Shown here: positions 16,946 to 26,237 of the stretch, piece after piece
Position numbering within the stretch: position 1 is the stretch's first letter
Layout: every line of letters begins with the position of its first letter
Origin: Serratia liquefaciens
Lineage (GTDB): Bacteria > Pseudomonadota > Gammaproteobacteria > Enterobacterales > Enterobacteriaceae
NCBI GenBank assembly: GCA_012719855.1
Contig: JAAXZN010000003.1
Span: 248,001-312,000 of the forward strand
Reading direction: 5' to 3'
Length of the DNA stretch: 64,000 bases
Program-made: the position numbers and the translations under genes
The notes under the pieces: generated by a model
Database searches by the model: none
Told to the model about the DNA's origin: nothing
What the model saw: the letters and a program-made list of their open reading frames with translations, nothing else

Positions 16946-17452
16946 TGAATTTAATTTTCACACCGCCCAAGATAAGTAGGCGCAATATTATTGCAATGCT
17001 TAGTAATTTTAATTGCCATTATTAGAATGTTTAATGAACCATAGATATGGCGATCCATCGAGCTAGTACAGCATTTTTAGGAGTGCCTACTTTCATCACA
17101 TGAATCATGCCCTGCAGAAGAGCCAAATTGACAAGTAAAATCAACTGGATTAAAGCGAATTATCCGGTCAATTCACCTGATATTAAGAAAATTATTAGAA
17201 TATAAAACCATTACAACAGATCGAATTTTCATATTAATGATTAAAATTTAATAGGTTATATCTATCAATGAATTGATTTAGGATCGGTTTAAACAAGCTG
17301 ACACACTCCGTTCATGCCACTATAGTTAGCCCAACAAAAAATACAGAAAATAAAAAATAAAATACCCTACAAATAAAAAATACTCAGTTTAATTACTGCG
17401 GTAAAAACCTTTGCGTTTTTTAAAAAAACAACTCAAATGGAATGGGAATTTT
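16946..17452. other. Very AT-rich region upstream of the fimbrial operon
   Basis: This is about 500 bp of markedly AT-rich DNA with A-tracts (for example around 17335-17385). It presumably holds the fimbrial promoter, and its composition is what H-NS silences; both points are inference. No inverted repeats of the fim-switch type were noticed, and no gene is seen. Confidence 0.45.
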
Positions 17453-18229
17453 ATGATTTTTAATTTATTTGCAACACCCACCATAACAATGATAAATAAA
17501 GAAACCACGGCACGCGGACTGTGCTTTTGTTTTTGCGCTTCAATGTTTTCTTTATGCCCTGCGCAAGCTGCCTCTCTCAGGATCTCCCCGGTAAATATCG
17601 AGATGCAGGCATCTCAGAAAGCAACCTCGTTAAGCCTGACTAACTCAGGCACCGAAGCCGTCAATTTGCAGTTACGCGCATTTTCATGGTCACAGCAAAA
17701 CGGGCAGGATCGACTCACTGCAACCTCTGAGCTAATGATCAGTCCTCCTGCGGTCACCGTCCCTGCCGGAGCCTCTTATACCGTTCGTGTGGCGCGTACT
17801 GCCGTGACGCCTGCGCCTTCGGAGTTAAGTTATCGCTTATTGATTGATGAGCTGCCCAAACCGGTTGATCCAAGAACCATCAACCCCGGTATTTCAATGA
17901 TACTGAGAACATCCCTTCCGGTGTTTGTGGTCGACGACAAAGCCTTTGCCCAACTGGTTTGGCGTACCTGGCAAGACGCCGACGGAATACATACCGAAGT
18001 CCAAAACATCGGGAAGCGTCACGCTAAAATCAGCCAGCTCACACTGAGTGTCGACAATGCCTCTATCAGCTTTGGTAAGGGACTAAATGGCTACGTATTG
18101 GCAGGTACCTCTCGGCAGTTTACTGCGGGTCAACCCAATGCGCGGGTAAAGCTGGCAAAAGGTAAATCGGTGACCCTGCGCGCTAACGATGGCTATCTAC
18201 CGATTGAAGAAACGCTTCATGCTCAGTAA
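17453..18229 (+). CDS. Fimbrial periplasmic chaperone (Csu/spore-coat-U type)
   Basis: I choose the ATG at 17453 (GGAATGGGAA just upstream) over the TTG at 17411; the ATG at 17489 is also possible. The 258-residue protein has a signal sequence ending at CPAQA and two immunoglobulin-like domains: ASLRISPVNIEMQASQKATS, VTVPAGASYTVRVARTA, LSYRLLIDELP, and the C-terminal NIGKRHAKISQLTL. The YRLLIDELP motif and the ISPVNIE start are characteristic of FimC/CsuC-like chaperones. It would cap subunits in the periplasm by donor-strand complementation and hand them to the usher, which overlaps its 3' end. Confidence 0.88.
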   Translation: MIFNLFATPTITMINKETTARGLCFCFCASMFSLCPAQAASLRISPVNIEMQASQKATSLSLTNSGTEAVNLQLRAFSWSQQNGQDRLTATSELMISPPAVTVPAGASYTVRVARTAVTPAPSELSYRLLIDELPKPVDPRTINPGISMILRTSLPVFVVDDKAFAQLVWRTWQDADGIHTEVQNIGKRHAKISQLTLSVDNASISFGKGLNGYVLAGTSRQFTAGQPNARVKLAKGKSVTLRANDGYLPIEETLHAQ

Positions 18230-20615
18230 TCCAACTTCACACCTGCGTTATGGTGCTCGGAATGCGACACTGACCTGCTTGCTGTTCGGTGCTACGCCAT
18301 GGATTTGCGCCAGCCAGGTTGAGCCTGGACGCCAATCGCTGCTCTTGGCCATTATCCTCAATGGAACATCCACCGGGGAACTGCTTGCTGTTCAGCGTTT
18401 CCCCAATGGGTATTTCAGCGCATCTGCGGGCGATCTGCGCCTCTTACGCATAAAGATCCACGCGACCCTCGCGGATACGGCACCGCAGGTGCTGAATGAA
18501 TTACCAGGCATTCGCGTGCAATATAATGAAGCGGCGCAAACCCTGGCATTGTCGATTCCAGAGAGCCAACTGAACGCCTACGCGGTCAATATTGGTGAGG
18601 CGAACCAGACGCCAGACTTCTCGCAGATGAGCGCAGCGCCGGCGGCTATCCTGAACTACGGCGTTTACCATAGTCGCGCCGAGGGAAAAAACCAGTTGGC
18701 TGGCTCAGCCGAGGCCTTATTTACCAGGTCCGCGGGCGTGGTTTCTACCAGTGGATTGTATAACGATAACGGCAACTATAACGGCCGCAAACAGGTGCGC
18801 CTTGATAGCTATTGGCGTTACATAGATCCCGAGAGTGTCCGAGCCTATACCGCTGGCGACTTTGTCAGTCACGCTCTCTCATGGAATAGCAGCGTGCGGC
18901 TGGCCGGTTTCCAATGGGCCAGCGCCTTTGAACAACGTTCTGATCTCGTCACGGTAGCCTTGCCGGAGTTTTCCAGTTCCGCGGCATTGCCCTCGACCCT
19001 GGATTTATTCGTCAATCAACAGAAGGTTTACTCAGGTGCAGTGCCTTCTGGCCCTTTTGACATTAAATCTCTGCCTTATGTCTCGGGGGGCAATGTGACT
19101 CTGGTCGCGACCGATGCTACCGGTCGCCAAATCACCACCACGCAACCTTACTACTATACCGCCAGCTTGTTGCAGCCCGAGCTGTTTCAATTCTCTCTGG
19201 ACGTTGGGGTTCCGCGCTTCAACTATGGCAGCAGAAACGACGATTACGACAATACGCTGTTTGCTGCCAACTCCCTGCGTTATGGCTTAAGCCGCTCAGT
19301 GACTCTGGAGAGCCATGGTGAATTTTCTGCCGACGGCTTGGTTAATCTGGGTGCCGCCGTGGCTCAAGGACTGGGAGGCTACGGCGTGGTCAGCAGTGCC
19401 TGGTCAGCCAGTCGTTATGAGGACTATGTCGGTCAAAAAGTCAGCCTGAATATTGAGGGCCGGATTGCCGGAATGCAGATGTATGCCGGTACGGTGCGCA
19501 CCTTCGAGGACTATTTTGACCTGGCCCGGGTCTCCAATACCCGCCTGGCTCGCAGGAATGCCCTCAACACAATAGCGGGTGAAACGGAGCATTGGCTGGG
19601 CAATTCGGCTCAGGCCAACATTGTCGATCGCCTGGGTTTGACTATGACGCCGTTCGATAGACTGTCAACCAACATGAGCTACAACCGCATCGTCAGTCAG
19701 CACGATGAAACGCGAACCCTTAACTTCTCCTTGTCGCGGGCATTGGGCCAAAGCAGCAATCTGTCCGCCAATTTCTACTCGGACCTCGACCATAGCGGCC
19801 AGTATGGCATCTTTCTGACGTTCAATATGTTCCTTGGCGGCAACATCAACGCCTCGGCAGGCGTCAGCCGCGACAATGGGATAACCGGTTTCAGTCAACG
19901 CATTTCAGGGGTGGCTGACCAACGTCAGGGGGCTGTGGGCTGGGGTGTTGCCAATACGGTTTATCAAGGCAGAGACGATCAGCGTAATGCCTATATGAGC
20001 TATCGCGCAGGCCTGGCGCAGCTACGCGCACAAATCAATCAGTACGGCTCAGCCACCAGCAGCGAGTTTTCTGCCGAAGGCGCATTTCTGGCCAGTGGCA
20101 GTGGCATGTTTGCCACTAACAAAATTGGCGATGCTTACACCATAGTGAAAAATGCCGGCCCGCATGTCGACGTACTCCAGGGAGGGATACGCATGGCGAC
20201 CACTGACAGTAACGGCAGTGCATTGTTACCCAATATTCGCCCTTATTACAGCCAAAGCGTGTCTATCGACCCTGCGACTTTACCTGATGGTTGGGAAGCT
20301 GCTGCCACGGAGCGTACCTCGCTGTCCGGTTATCGCCAGGGCGCCGTGGTTGATTTCGGCAGCAGAATCAACCATGCCGCCATCCTCATTGTGCAGGATC
20401 GCCACGGACGCCCTATCCCACCAGGCTATCAGGCACAGCAGGATAGCGGAGAGGTTAGCCTGGTCGGCTATGAAGGACAGATCTACCTGAAAGGTTTACA
20501 GGCGCGTAACCGCGTGACCGTCGATATGGGGCCTGCCGGCCTGTGTTCCGTCAATTTCAATTATGACCTTAAGGGTCCGATTCAACCTTTAATTGGCCCC
20601 GTGAGGTGTGAGTGA
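18219..20615 (+). CDS. Outer-membrane fimbrial usher
   Basis: The ATG at 18219 overlaps the chaperone stop by 11 bp; another ATG at 18189 is possible. The protein of about 798 residues has the usher plan: N-terminal domain (LLLAIILNGTSTGELLAVQR), beta-barrel with the plug region (SLPYVSGGNVTLVATDATGR), and C-terminal domains (PGYQAQQDSGEVSLVGYEGQ, ending with the Cys pair of CSVNFNYDL). It is close to the CsuD-type ushers that serve spore-coat-U pili. It acts in the outer membrane as the assembly pore. The weak ribosome site suggests translational coupling to the chaperone. Confidence 0.9.
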   Translation: MLSNPTSHLRYGARNATLTCLLFGATPWICASQVEPGRQSLLLAIILNGTSTGELLAVQRFPNGYFSASAGDLRLLRIKIHATLADTAPQVLNELPGIRVQYNEAAQTLALSIPESQLNAYAVNIGEANQTPDFSQMSAAPAAILNYGVYHSRAEGKNQLAGSAEALFTRSAGVVSTSGLYNDNGNYNGRKQVRLDSYWRYIDPESVRAYTAGDFVSHALSWNSSVRLAGFQWASAFEQRSDLVTVALPEFSSSAALPSTLDLFVNQQKVYSGAVPSGPFDIKSLPYVSGGNVTLVATDATGRQITTTQPYYYTASLLQPELFQFSLDVGVPRFNYGSRNDDYDNTLFAANSLRYGLSRSVTLESHGEFSADGLVNLGAAVAQGLGGYGVVSSAWSASRYEDYVGQKVSLNIEGRIAGMQMYAGTVRTFEDYFDLARVSNTRLARRNALNTIAGETEHWLGNSAQANIVDRLGLTMTPFDRLSTNMSYNRIVSQHDETRTLNFSLSRALGQSSNLSANFYSDLDHSGQYGIFLTFNMFLGGNINASAGVSRDNGITGFSQRISGVADQRQGAVGWGVANTVYQGRDDQRNAYMSYRAGLAQLRAQINQYGSATSSEFSAEGAFLASGSGMFATNKIGDAYTIVKNAGPHVDVLQGGIRMATTDSNGSALLPNIRPYYSQSVSIDPATLPDGWEAAATERTSLSGYRQGAVVDFGSRINHAAILIVQDRHGRPIPPGYQAQQDSGEVSLVGYEGQIYLKGLQARNRVTVDMGPAGLCSVNFNYDLKGPIQPLIGPVRCE

Positions 20616-20617
20616 AT

Positions 20618-21718
20618 ATGCCATTGTCTTCCCACTTGGTCTCTCCGACATCGCTGTGCAGCATGCCAAAAATACGGTGCTCATACTGCGTAACCGCATT
20701 GCTTATAAGCGGTTTACTGGTCACGCCGGCCCCCGTTCAGGCAGAGATTTCATCACCCTCGTGCCAGTTCACCGGCGCTCAGCTCAACCTGGGTAGCTAT
20801 TCGTCCACGGCTTCGGTCGACAGCGCTCAAACGATCGGATTCAGCTGTGCCGTGGGTTTTTCATGGGGCGATCCCGATCCGCGTGCAACCTTCAGACTGT
20901 GTCTGTATATGGGCGAGGATCCAGGTAACCAATCGGGTTACCAACCCTGGCGCTACCTGAAAAATAATAACGTGACCGGCAGTGGTGAGGCGCATCTGGC
21001 CTATAACCTCTATGCCGATCCGTCACACTCGCAAATCCTGATGCCTGAAAATGCCGGCACGCCATTAGTCGTTGACTTTACGCTATCAGCGGGCAACGGC
21101 AGTACCTATGTCAGCAGCAATGGCAACATCCCGATTTATGCTCGGATTGCCGGCGGTCAGGGAGCTTTGCCAGCCAATATTTATCACAGCTATAACCCTC
21201 CTTTCACTCTGCGCTATCAGGCGGTGAGCGGCGGTACCCCGCCGGCTAACTGCGACGGCGGGTCAGCCACCTATGCCAGTGGAAGCATTCAAATCATTAC
21301 ACAGGTCACAGACAGCTGCAGCCTGAGCACCCGTGGGGTGAATTTTGGCACCCTGGGGGAGGTTGGCCGGCTTAAAACGGCGAGTTTCGCCGAAGGTGAA
21401 GTCACCGTCCAGTGCAGTTCAGGCAAGCCTTACACCCTCTATCTGGGGAGCGGTAACCATCCCTCGTCGGGAGAATACCGACAAATGGCCAACGGTGAGG
21501 CTCGCCTTCCTTACCAACTTTATCAGGACCCTGCTCATACCCGCGTTTGGAACGAAACCGGCGGTACTACACAGACTGGCGGTGTAGGTGGCGTCAGTGG
21601 CACCGGCAATGGCTCAAGCCAAACGCTGAGGATCTATGGGCTTATTCCGACAGGGACAACCGTGCCCGGTAACGTCGGAACTTATACGGATACGGTGATG
21701 GTTACCGTGGCCTATTGA
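20618..21718 (+). CDS. Two-domain spore-coat-U fimbrial protein, probable tip adhesin
   Basis: The ATG at 20618 follows AGGTG and overlaps the usher region by nothing; an in-frame GTG at 20612 overlaps the usher stop. The product (about 366 residues) has a signal peptide ending near PVQAEI and two spore-coat-U domains: the first from SSPSCQFTGAQLNLG, the second from VTDSCSLSTRGVNFGTLG, with RQMANGEARLPYQLYQDP and the final GTYTDTVMVTVAY. Two-domain members act as tip adhesins (like CsuE) in this pilus type. The first domain lacks the usual ending and is probably the binding domain; the second donates to the chain. Confidence 0.85.
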   Translation: MPLSSHLVSPTSLCSMPKIRCSYCVTALLISGLLVTPAPVQAEISSPSCQFTGAQLNLGSYSSTASVDSAQTIGFSCAVGFSWGDPDPRATFRLCLYMGEDPGNQSGYQPWRYLKNNNVTGSGEAHLAYNLYADPSHSQILMPENAGTPLVVDFTLSAGNGSTYVSSNGNIPIYARIAGGQGALPANIYHSYNPPFTLRYQAVSGGTPPANCDGGSATYASGSIQIITQVTDSCSLSTRGVNFGTLGEVGRLKTASFAEGEVTVQCSSGKPYTLYLGSGNHPSSGEYRQMANGEARLPYQLYQDPAHTRVWNETGGTTQTGGVGGVSGTGNGSSQTLRIYGLIPTGTTVPGNVGTYTDTVMVTVAY

Positions 21719-21767
21719 ACAGCGATTTCTGCCGTTCGTTATTTATCAATACTCAAAGGGAGTTTTC

Positions 21768-22280
21768 ATGCGCAACACGCTTTTACCTTTCGCTATGCTG
21801 TCCAGCTTGATCGCCGCGCCGGCAATGGCCGCCACAACTTCAGCGACACTGACCGTACAGGCGGTAGTTCAGTCTTCCTGCTATCTGGATTCCAATGCGG
21901 GTTCAAACCTGGGGAATGCCCTGCTCGATTTCGGTACCCTGACCAACCTTGAAAGCAATGTCGATGCCGCGGCCACCACGGCGGGCTCAGCCTTGTCGAT
22001 CATTTGCACTGACGGCACCACTTATGACGTAGCTGCAAACCTGGGCAGCAATGCTGACGATCAACAGCGTCAAATGGCAAATGGCAGCAGTCGCCTTCCG
22101 TACAATCTGTTCTCGGACAGCGTGCGCAGCACGCAAATCGCTAACGGCACCCCCTTCGCAAGCGGCACGGGTAATGGTTTGTCGCAAAACATCAATATTT
22201 ATGGCCGGATCCCTGCTGGCACCGCATTGCCGAGCCCGGGAAATTACCTGGATACGGTGACGCTGACCGTGACTTACTAA
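21768..22280 (+). CDS. Spore-coat-U fimbrial subunit (major pilin candidate)
   Basis: The 170-residue precursor has a signal peptide (cleavage after AMA, about residue 21) and a single spore-coat-U domain: VQSSCYLDSNAG, LDFGTLTNLESN, LSIICTDGTTYDVAANLG, RQMANGSSRLPYNLFSD, and the terminal strand GNYLDTVTLTVTY. A good AGGGAG lies before the ATG. Single-domain members polymerise into the pilus shaft. It is unusual that the shaft gene comes last, after chaperone, usher and tip; Csu operons place it first. The next 27 bp form a hairpin that could reduce read-through into the regulator. Confidence 0.85.
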   Translation: MRNTLLPFAMLSSLIAAPAMAATTSATLTVQAVVQSSCYLDSNAGSNLGNALLDFGTLTNLESNVDAAATTAGSALSIICTDGTTYDVAANLGSNADDQQRQMANGSSRLPYNLFSDSVRSTQIANGTPFASGTGNGLSQNINIYGRIPAGTALPSPGNYLDTVTLTVTY

Positions 22281-22287
22281 GAGGGAC

Positions 22288-22314
22288 TAACCGCCTCAGA
22301 TCCTGCGGCGGTTA
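22288..22314 (+). terminator. Hairpin after the fimbrial subunit gene
   Basis: The 8 bp arms TAACCGCC/GGCGGTTA with an 11 nt loop start 7 bases after the stop. There is no T-run, so it may be an mRNA-stabilising or partial-termination element rather than a full terminator. Confidence 0.45.
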
Positions 22315-22344
22315 ATAAGAACAGCGTTGGTTAGGAAAGAAGTC

Positions 22345-23208
22345 ATGAAACAAATATCTGCAACATTGGTTGATTTCACCGCGAGCATGAAACACATATT
22401 TCCGCAATTTTTAGAAACGGTGCCCATTCCAATAAAAATGACCCGCTATTACTCAGAAGACAACCTGGCGGAGTTCACCCATGAGTACCGGCATCAGAAT
22501 AAAAGCATTATCATTTTTTACCTTTCTGACCGTCTAGGGAATCTTGAGCGAGAGAAAAATGTGATAGGTAACTTTCGAATGATCAATCCAAAACAGAAGG
22601 GGTTTATCATTACGGGTGGCGATACCGTGATCATTCGAAATCTTATTACCGGTACGCCCTATTTACTGCTACATAAGGACGAACCGACGCCCATTCTTGC
22701 CTATTATCTGATGCAGGGGTGTTGCAATCGGTACGCACACAGCCCATTAGTCAACAAAATCAATGAAATGGTGATCCAACCTCCATTGAAAGCACGTGTG
22801 CAATATCTCAACGACAAAGAGAAAGCCGTGATGCAAAGCTATTTGCTGGGGATGGACTTGAGCACCATCGCAAAAAAACAGCAATCGCCTAAAAAGACCA
22901 TTGCCAGCCGTAAGTACAGTGCCATGAGAAAGCTGAGCATTGAGAACAAAATACAGTTAATGCAGTTGGATCCTGAATGGTTGGCGATCACCGAGCCAAC
23001 CCATGCGCTGGACAGCGATGTTTCACTGACCCATTTAATGCCCAGAAAACGCTTTTCGTCGGCGTTCAAGGTTGCGACCGCAAAATTGGTTATTGAGCAA
23101 CACCAGACGATAAACCAGGCGGCAAGCCTGAACAAAGTCTCCACCTCCTCGGTGCGAAAATGGGTGGCAGAGCTGAAAAATAACCGTTTGGACCCCGAGC
23201 AGGATTAA
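22345..23208 (+). CDS. LuxR-like regulator fused to an IS3 OrfA-type helix-turn-helix
   Basis: The ATG at 22345 follows AGGAAAG. The 287-residue protein has an N-terminal domain of about 150 residues without known motifs, then a LuxR/RcsA-like HTH (LNDKEKAVMQSYLLGMDLS, TIAKKQQSPKKTIASRKYSA, MRKLSIENKIQLM; about residues 155-210), and a separate C-terminal segment of about 50 residues (PRKRFSSAFKVATAKLVIE, INQAASLNKVSTSSVRKWV) that reads like the first HTH of IS3-family OrfA transposases. It has no DDE domain and cannot be a transposase. Its place 64 bp after the last pilin gene suggests it controls the fimbrial operon. The N-terminal domain may sense a signal; this is unproven. Confidence 0.78.
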   Translation: MKQISATLVDFTASMKHIFPQFLETVPIPIKMTRYYSEDNLAEFTHEYRHQNKSIIIFYLSDRLGNLEREKNVIGNFRMINPKQKGFIITGGDTVIIRNLITGTPYLLLHKDEPTPILAYYLMQGCCNRYAHSPLVNKINEMVIQPPLKARVQYLNDKEKAVMQSYLLGMDLSTIAKKQQSPKKTIASRKYSAMRKLSIENKIQLMQLDPEWLAITEPTHALDSDVSLTHLMPRKRFSSAFKVATAKLVIEQHQTINQAASLNKVSTSSVRKWVAELKNNRLDPEQD

Positions 23209-23406
23209 CTTCGATTAACGTCCTTTGGATGACGATGTTGGGGCAGCGGTGATACATGCCAACACCGGGGTTAGCGCCAAAGCCGTTCGCCCCAACATTG
23301 TCTCCTCCCTTAACAAGCGCACGGCAGCCCCGCTCCCGATGTTATGTTGCACCTGCACCGCAAACTGGCTAAGATCACTTAAAATTTATTTTAAATATTA
23401 AACAAA

Positions 23407-24393
23407 ATGAATAATGTTGTTTTGAGTGACCATCCCCGTTTTCTCGATTTACCCGCAGGCTATTTCGGCATGGTGCTGGGTACCATTGGCGCCGGTTTTG
23501 GTTGGCGCTATGCCGCCACCGTCTGGTCCGTTTCTCCGCTTATCGGCGAAAGTCTGGTGGCTTTCGCCATCATGCTTTGGGTGCTGCTGGCGGTAGCTTT
23601 TCTGTATCGTTTACTGCGTTTTCCCCACAGCGTAAAGGCTGAAATCGAACATCCGCTCATGAGCAGCTATGTCAGTTTATTCCCGGCAACCACCATTCTG
23701 GTCGCCATTGGCGTGGCGCCCTGGTGGCGTTCACTAGCCATTACGCTGTTCATTATCGGCGCCGTGGCGCAGTTAAGTTATGCTGCCTGGCAAAGTGCCG
23801 GGCTGTGGCGTGGCGCACATCCGGTTGAAGCCACTACCCCCGGGCTTTATCTGCCTACGGTCGCCAATAACTTTATCAGTTGCATGGCCTGCGGCGCTTT
23901 GGGGTATCACGATTTGGGCCTGCTGTTTCTGGGTGCCGGTATTCTTTCCTGGCTGAGCCTGGAGCCGGCTATTTTGCAAAGGCTTCGCAACCAGGGGGAA
24001 ATGCCGACGCAGGTCAGACTTTCCCTCGGGATCCAGCTGGCGCCGGCTCTGGTGGCTTGCAGCGCATGGTTGGCAATCAATGGCGGCCAGGCGGACGTCC
24101 TGGCCAAGATGCTTTTTGGCTATGGTCTCCTGCAGCTCTTATTTATCATTCGCTTGCTTCCCTGGTATCTGAAAGGCCCTTTCAATGTCTCATTCTGGAG
24201 CTTTTCGTTCGGGTTATCCGCCCTCGCTACCACCGCCCTGCATCTCGGCCATGAAAGCCACGAGGGCGTGCTTTCTGCGCTAGCATTGCCGCTTTTTGTC
24301 TTCAGCAATGCCCTGATTGGCTTGTTATTGCTCCGCACGCTGATTTTGTTATTCACGGGCAAGTTGCTGAAATACAGCCAACCGCATGCCTGA
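23407..24393 (+). CDS. tehA: TehA-like tellurite-resistance/dicarboxylate transporter
   Basis: The 328-residue polytopic inner-membrane protein has ten predicted helices and matches E. coli TehA along its length: [64 protein letters not shown] and [17 protein letters not shown]. The family forms anion channels related to plant SLAC1 and confers tellurite resistance when overexpressed. The usual partner tehB (methyltransferase) does not follow. Start: the ATG at 23407 has only weak ribosome-site sequence nearby, so an internal start is possible. Confidence 0.88.
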   Translation: MNNVVLSDHPRFLDLPAGYFGMVLGTIGAGFGWRYAATVWSVSPLIGESLVAFAIMLWVLLAVAFLYRLLRFPHSVKAEIEHPLMSSYVSLFPATTILVAIGVAPWWRSLAITLFIIGAVAQLSYAAWQSAGLWRGAHPVEATTPGLYLPTVANNFISCMACGALGYHDLGLLFLGAGILSWLSLEPAILQRLRNQGEMPTQVRLSLGIQLAPALVACSAWLAINGGQADVLAKMLFGYGLLQLLFIIRLLPWYLKGPFNVSFWSFSFGLSALATTALHLGHESHEGVLSALALPLFVFSNALIGLLLLRTLILLFTGKLLKYSQPHA

Positions 24394-24409
24394 AACCGTG
24401 CAGATGTAT

Positions 24410-25306
24410 TTATGCAACCGACGAGACAATGTGTTCTCGTAGCCATTGATGCGCCGGATCGCGATGGGCACGCTCATGCCATAGCATGGTCATCTCGAAC
24501 CCCGGCAACTCGACGGGCGGTTCCACCACCTGCAACGCGTTATTATTGCGGACCAGACGTGAAGGCAGCATGGCCACCAGCTCTGAGGTTGCCAACACCG
24601 ACATCACAAACAGAAAATGCGGCACGGAAAGCACCACTCGCCGGCTTAAACCGGCTTCCGCCAGCACTTTGTCGGTGATACCGAAGAAGCCCCCGCCGTC
24701 CGGCGAAACCATTACATGTTCAAGATCGCAGAACTGAGCCAGTGAAGGTGGCTTTTTCAAGCCAGGGTGCCCGGCTCGTCCCACCAGCACGTAGCGTTCG
24801 CTGAACAAAATACGTTGTCGCAAATGGGCGGGAGCCCCTTCACGCGTATGAAAGGCCAAATCTATCTCACCCAGCTCCGCCTGCCTGGCGATGCGTGAAG
24901 GTACGGTCTCAATTACCGCCAGTCTGCTGTTCGGTGCCGCAGCCCGCAACCCCATCAACGCCGGCTGAACAATGGTTGACTCGCCATAGTCGAAAGCGGC
25001 AACGCGCCAGGTATTTTCGGCCACTTTGGGATCAAAGGGGTCTGACGGTGACACTGCACGTTCCAGTGCTTCAAGTGCCTGCCTCAGTGGTTCACGTAAC
25101 TCATCGCCGCGCGCGGTGGGCCGCATTCCTCGTGGCCCCGGCAACAGCAACGGATCGTTAAAGATGTCTCTGAGCTTGGCCAGATGCACACTGACCGAAG
25201 GTTGTGAGAAGTTTAAACGTTGTGCCGCCCGGGTAACGTTATGCTCTGAAAGCAAGGCGTCCAGCGTGACCAGCAGGTTGAGATCCAGGCGTCTGATATT
25301 ATTCAT
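24410..25306 (-). CDS. LysR-family transcriptional regulator
   Basis: The 298-residue protein has the standard N-terminal winged helix (RRLDLNLLVTLDALLSEHNV, TRAAQRLNFSQPSVSVHLAK) and a NodD/LeuO-like effector domain (WRVAAFDYGESTIVQPALMG, ...DLAFHTREGAP). It is divergent from the quinone-reductase-like gene at 25392, with an 11 bp perfect inverted repeat in the 85 bp between them, so that gene is the likely target. The effector is unknown, perhaps a quinone or aromatic compound, judging from the neighbour. Confidence 0.87.
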   Translation of the reverse strand: MNNIRRLDLNLLVTLDALLSEHNVTRAAQRLNFSQPSVSVHLAKLRDIFNDPLLLPGPRGMRPTARGDELREPLRQALEALERAVSPSDPFDPKVAENTWRVAAFDYGESTIVQPALMGLRAAAPNSRLAVIETVPSRIARQAELGEIDLAFHTREGAPAHLRQRILFSERYVLVGRAGHPGLKKPPSLAQFCDLEHVMVSPDGGGFFGITDKVLAEAGLSRRVVLSVPHFLFVMSVLATSELVAMLPSRLVRNNNALQVVEPPVELPGFEMTMLWHERAHRDPAHQWLREHIVSSVA

Positions 25307-25319
25307 GCTAATACCTGTA

Positions 25320-25343
25320 ATATTAGAAATTCATTTCTAATAT
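25320..25343. promoter_or_regulatory. Operator-like inverted repeat between LysR and quinone-reductase genes
   Basis: ATATTAGAAAT (25320-25330) and ATTTCTAATAT (25333-25343) are perfect inverted repeats with a 2 nt spacer, 14 bp from the LysR start. The site is larger than the usual LysR T-N11-A core but is positioned for autoregulation and control of 25392. Confidence 0.55.
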
Positions 25344-25391
25344 ACCTGACGACCGCCTAACCTGCCTTCATCAATCAATGGAGGTTCTACA

Positions 25392-26165
25392 ATGAACGTA
25401 TTACTGGTCTACGCCCACCCTGAACCGCAGTCATTAAATGGTTCGCTCAAAGATTTTTCAGTGCAGCGGCTCGAAGCTGCCGGCCATGCGGTGCAAGTCT
25501 CCGATCTGTATGCCATGCAATGGAAAGCGACGCTCGACGCCAATGACAGCACGGCCCAGCCCGGTGACCGTTTCAATCCGTCGCTCGCTTCCCAGCAGGC
25601 TTTTTCACAGGGTTTACAGAGCCAGGATATTGCACTCGAGCAGGAAAAGCTGCTGTGGGCCGATACGGTGATCTTGCAGTTCCCGCTGTGGTGGTTTTCG
25701 ATGCCGGCAATCCTTAAAGGCTGGGTTGAACGCGTCTATGCCTACGGATTTGCCTATGGCGTCGGCGAGCACTCTGACGCTCGTTGGGGGGATCGTTATG
25801 GCGAAGGCACCCTTGCCGGTAAACGCGCGATGCTGATTGTCACTACCGGCGGATGGGAATCGCACTATGCAGCACGCGGCATCAATGGCCCGATAGATGA
25901 CATTCTGTTCCCTATCCAACATGGCATCCTGCATTATCCCGGTTTCGCAGTGCTGCCACCTTTTGTCCTTTATCGTACCGGCCGGGTTGGTGAAGCGCGT
26001 TATGCCGAAGCCTGCCACGCCCTGGGGCAGCGTCTGGACAATCTGGAGCAGACCTCGCCGATCCCCTTCCGCCGTCAGAATGCAGGCGAATATGATATCC
26101 CGGCATTGACGCTGAAATCCGACATTGCTCCCGGGCGTAAGGGTTTTAGCGCGCATATTGAATAG
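25392..26165 (+). CDS. Flavodoxin-fold NAD(P)H quinone oxidoreductase
   Basis: The 257-residue protein belongs to the NQO1/KefF/MdaB-like flavodoxin-fold family: start MNVLLVYAHPEPQSLNGSLK (phosphate loop), WADTVILQFPLWWFSMPAIL (FMN/FAD and quinone pocket), LAGKRAMLIVTTGG and GILHYPGFAVLPPFVLY. Such cytoplasmic flavoproteins reduce quinones by two electrons with NAD(P)H. The length is longer than the E. coli members of about 190 residues and closer to eukaryote-like NQO enzymes. The ribosome site is GGAGG just before the ATG. It is probably controlled by the divergent LysR protein. Confidence 0.88.
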   Translation: MNVLLVYAHPEPQSLNGSLKDFSVQRLEAAGHAVQVSDLYAMQWKATLDANDSTAQPGDRFNPSLASQQAFSQGLQSQDIALEQEKLLWADTVILQFPLWWFSMPAILKGWVERVYAYGFAYGVGEHSDARWGDRYGEGTLAGKRAMLIVTTGGWESHYAARGINGPIDDILFPIQHGILHYPGFAVLPPFVLYRTGRVGEARYAEACHALGQRLDNLEQTSPIPFRRQNAGEYDIPALTLKSDIAPGRKGFSAHIE

Positions 26166-26203
26166 TTAAGGAACTCTGAGGTAATCCCAGCGCGGAGAAT
26201 AAG

Positions 26204-26233
26204 GCCTATAGCCCGGCGAGCCGGGCTATAGGC
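26204..26233. terminator. Bidirectional terminator hairpin
   Basis: A perfect 13 bp stem GCCTATAGCCCGG/CCGGGCTATAGGC with a 4 nt loop (26217-26220) lies between two convergent genes (26165 and 26238). T-rich sequence follows on the plus side after a few bases (around 26238). On the minus side the next bases are CTTATT. Confidence 0.75.
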
Positions 26234-26237
26234 AAGC

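Noticed and set aside
16946..17452. Invertible fimbrial promoter switch
   Set aside because: I looked for matched inverted repeats flanking the AT-rich promoter region and saw none; no recombinase gene adjoins.
22345..23208. Calling this gene a transposase
   Set aside because: Only a short OrfA-like HTH is present; there is no DDE domain, no terminal inverted repeats and no target duplication.
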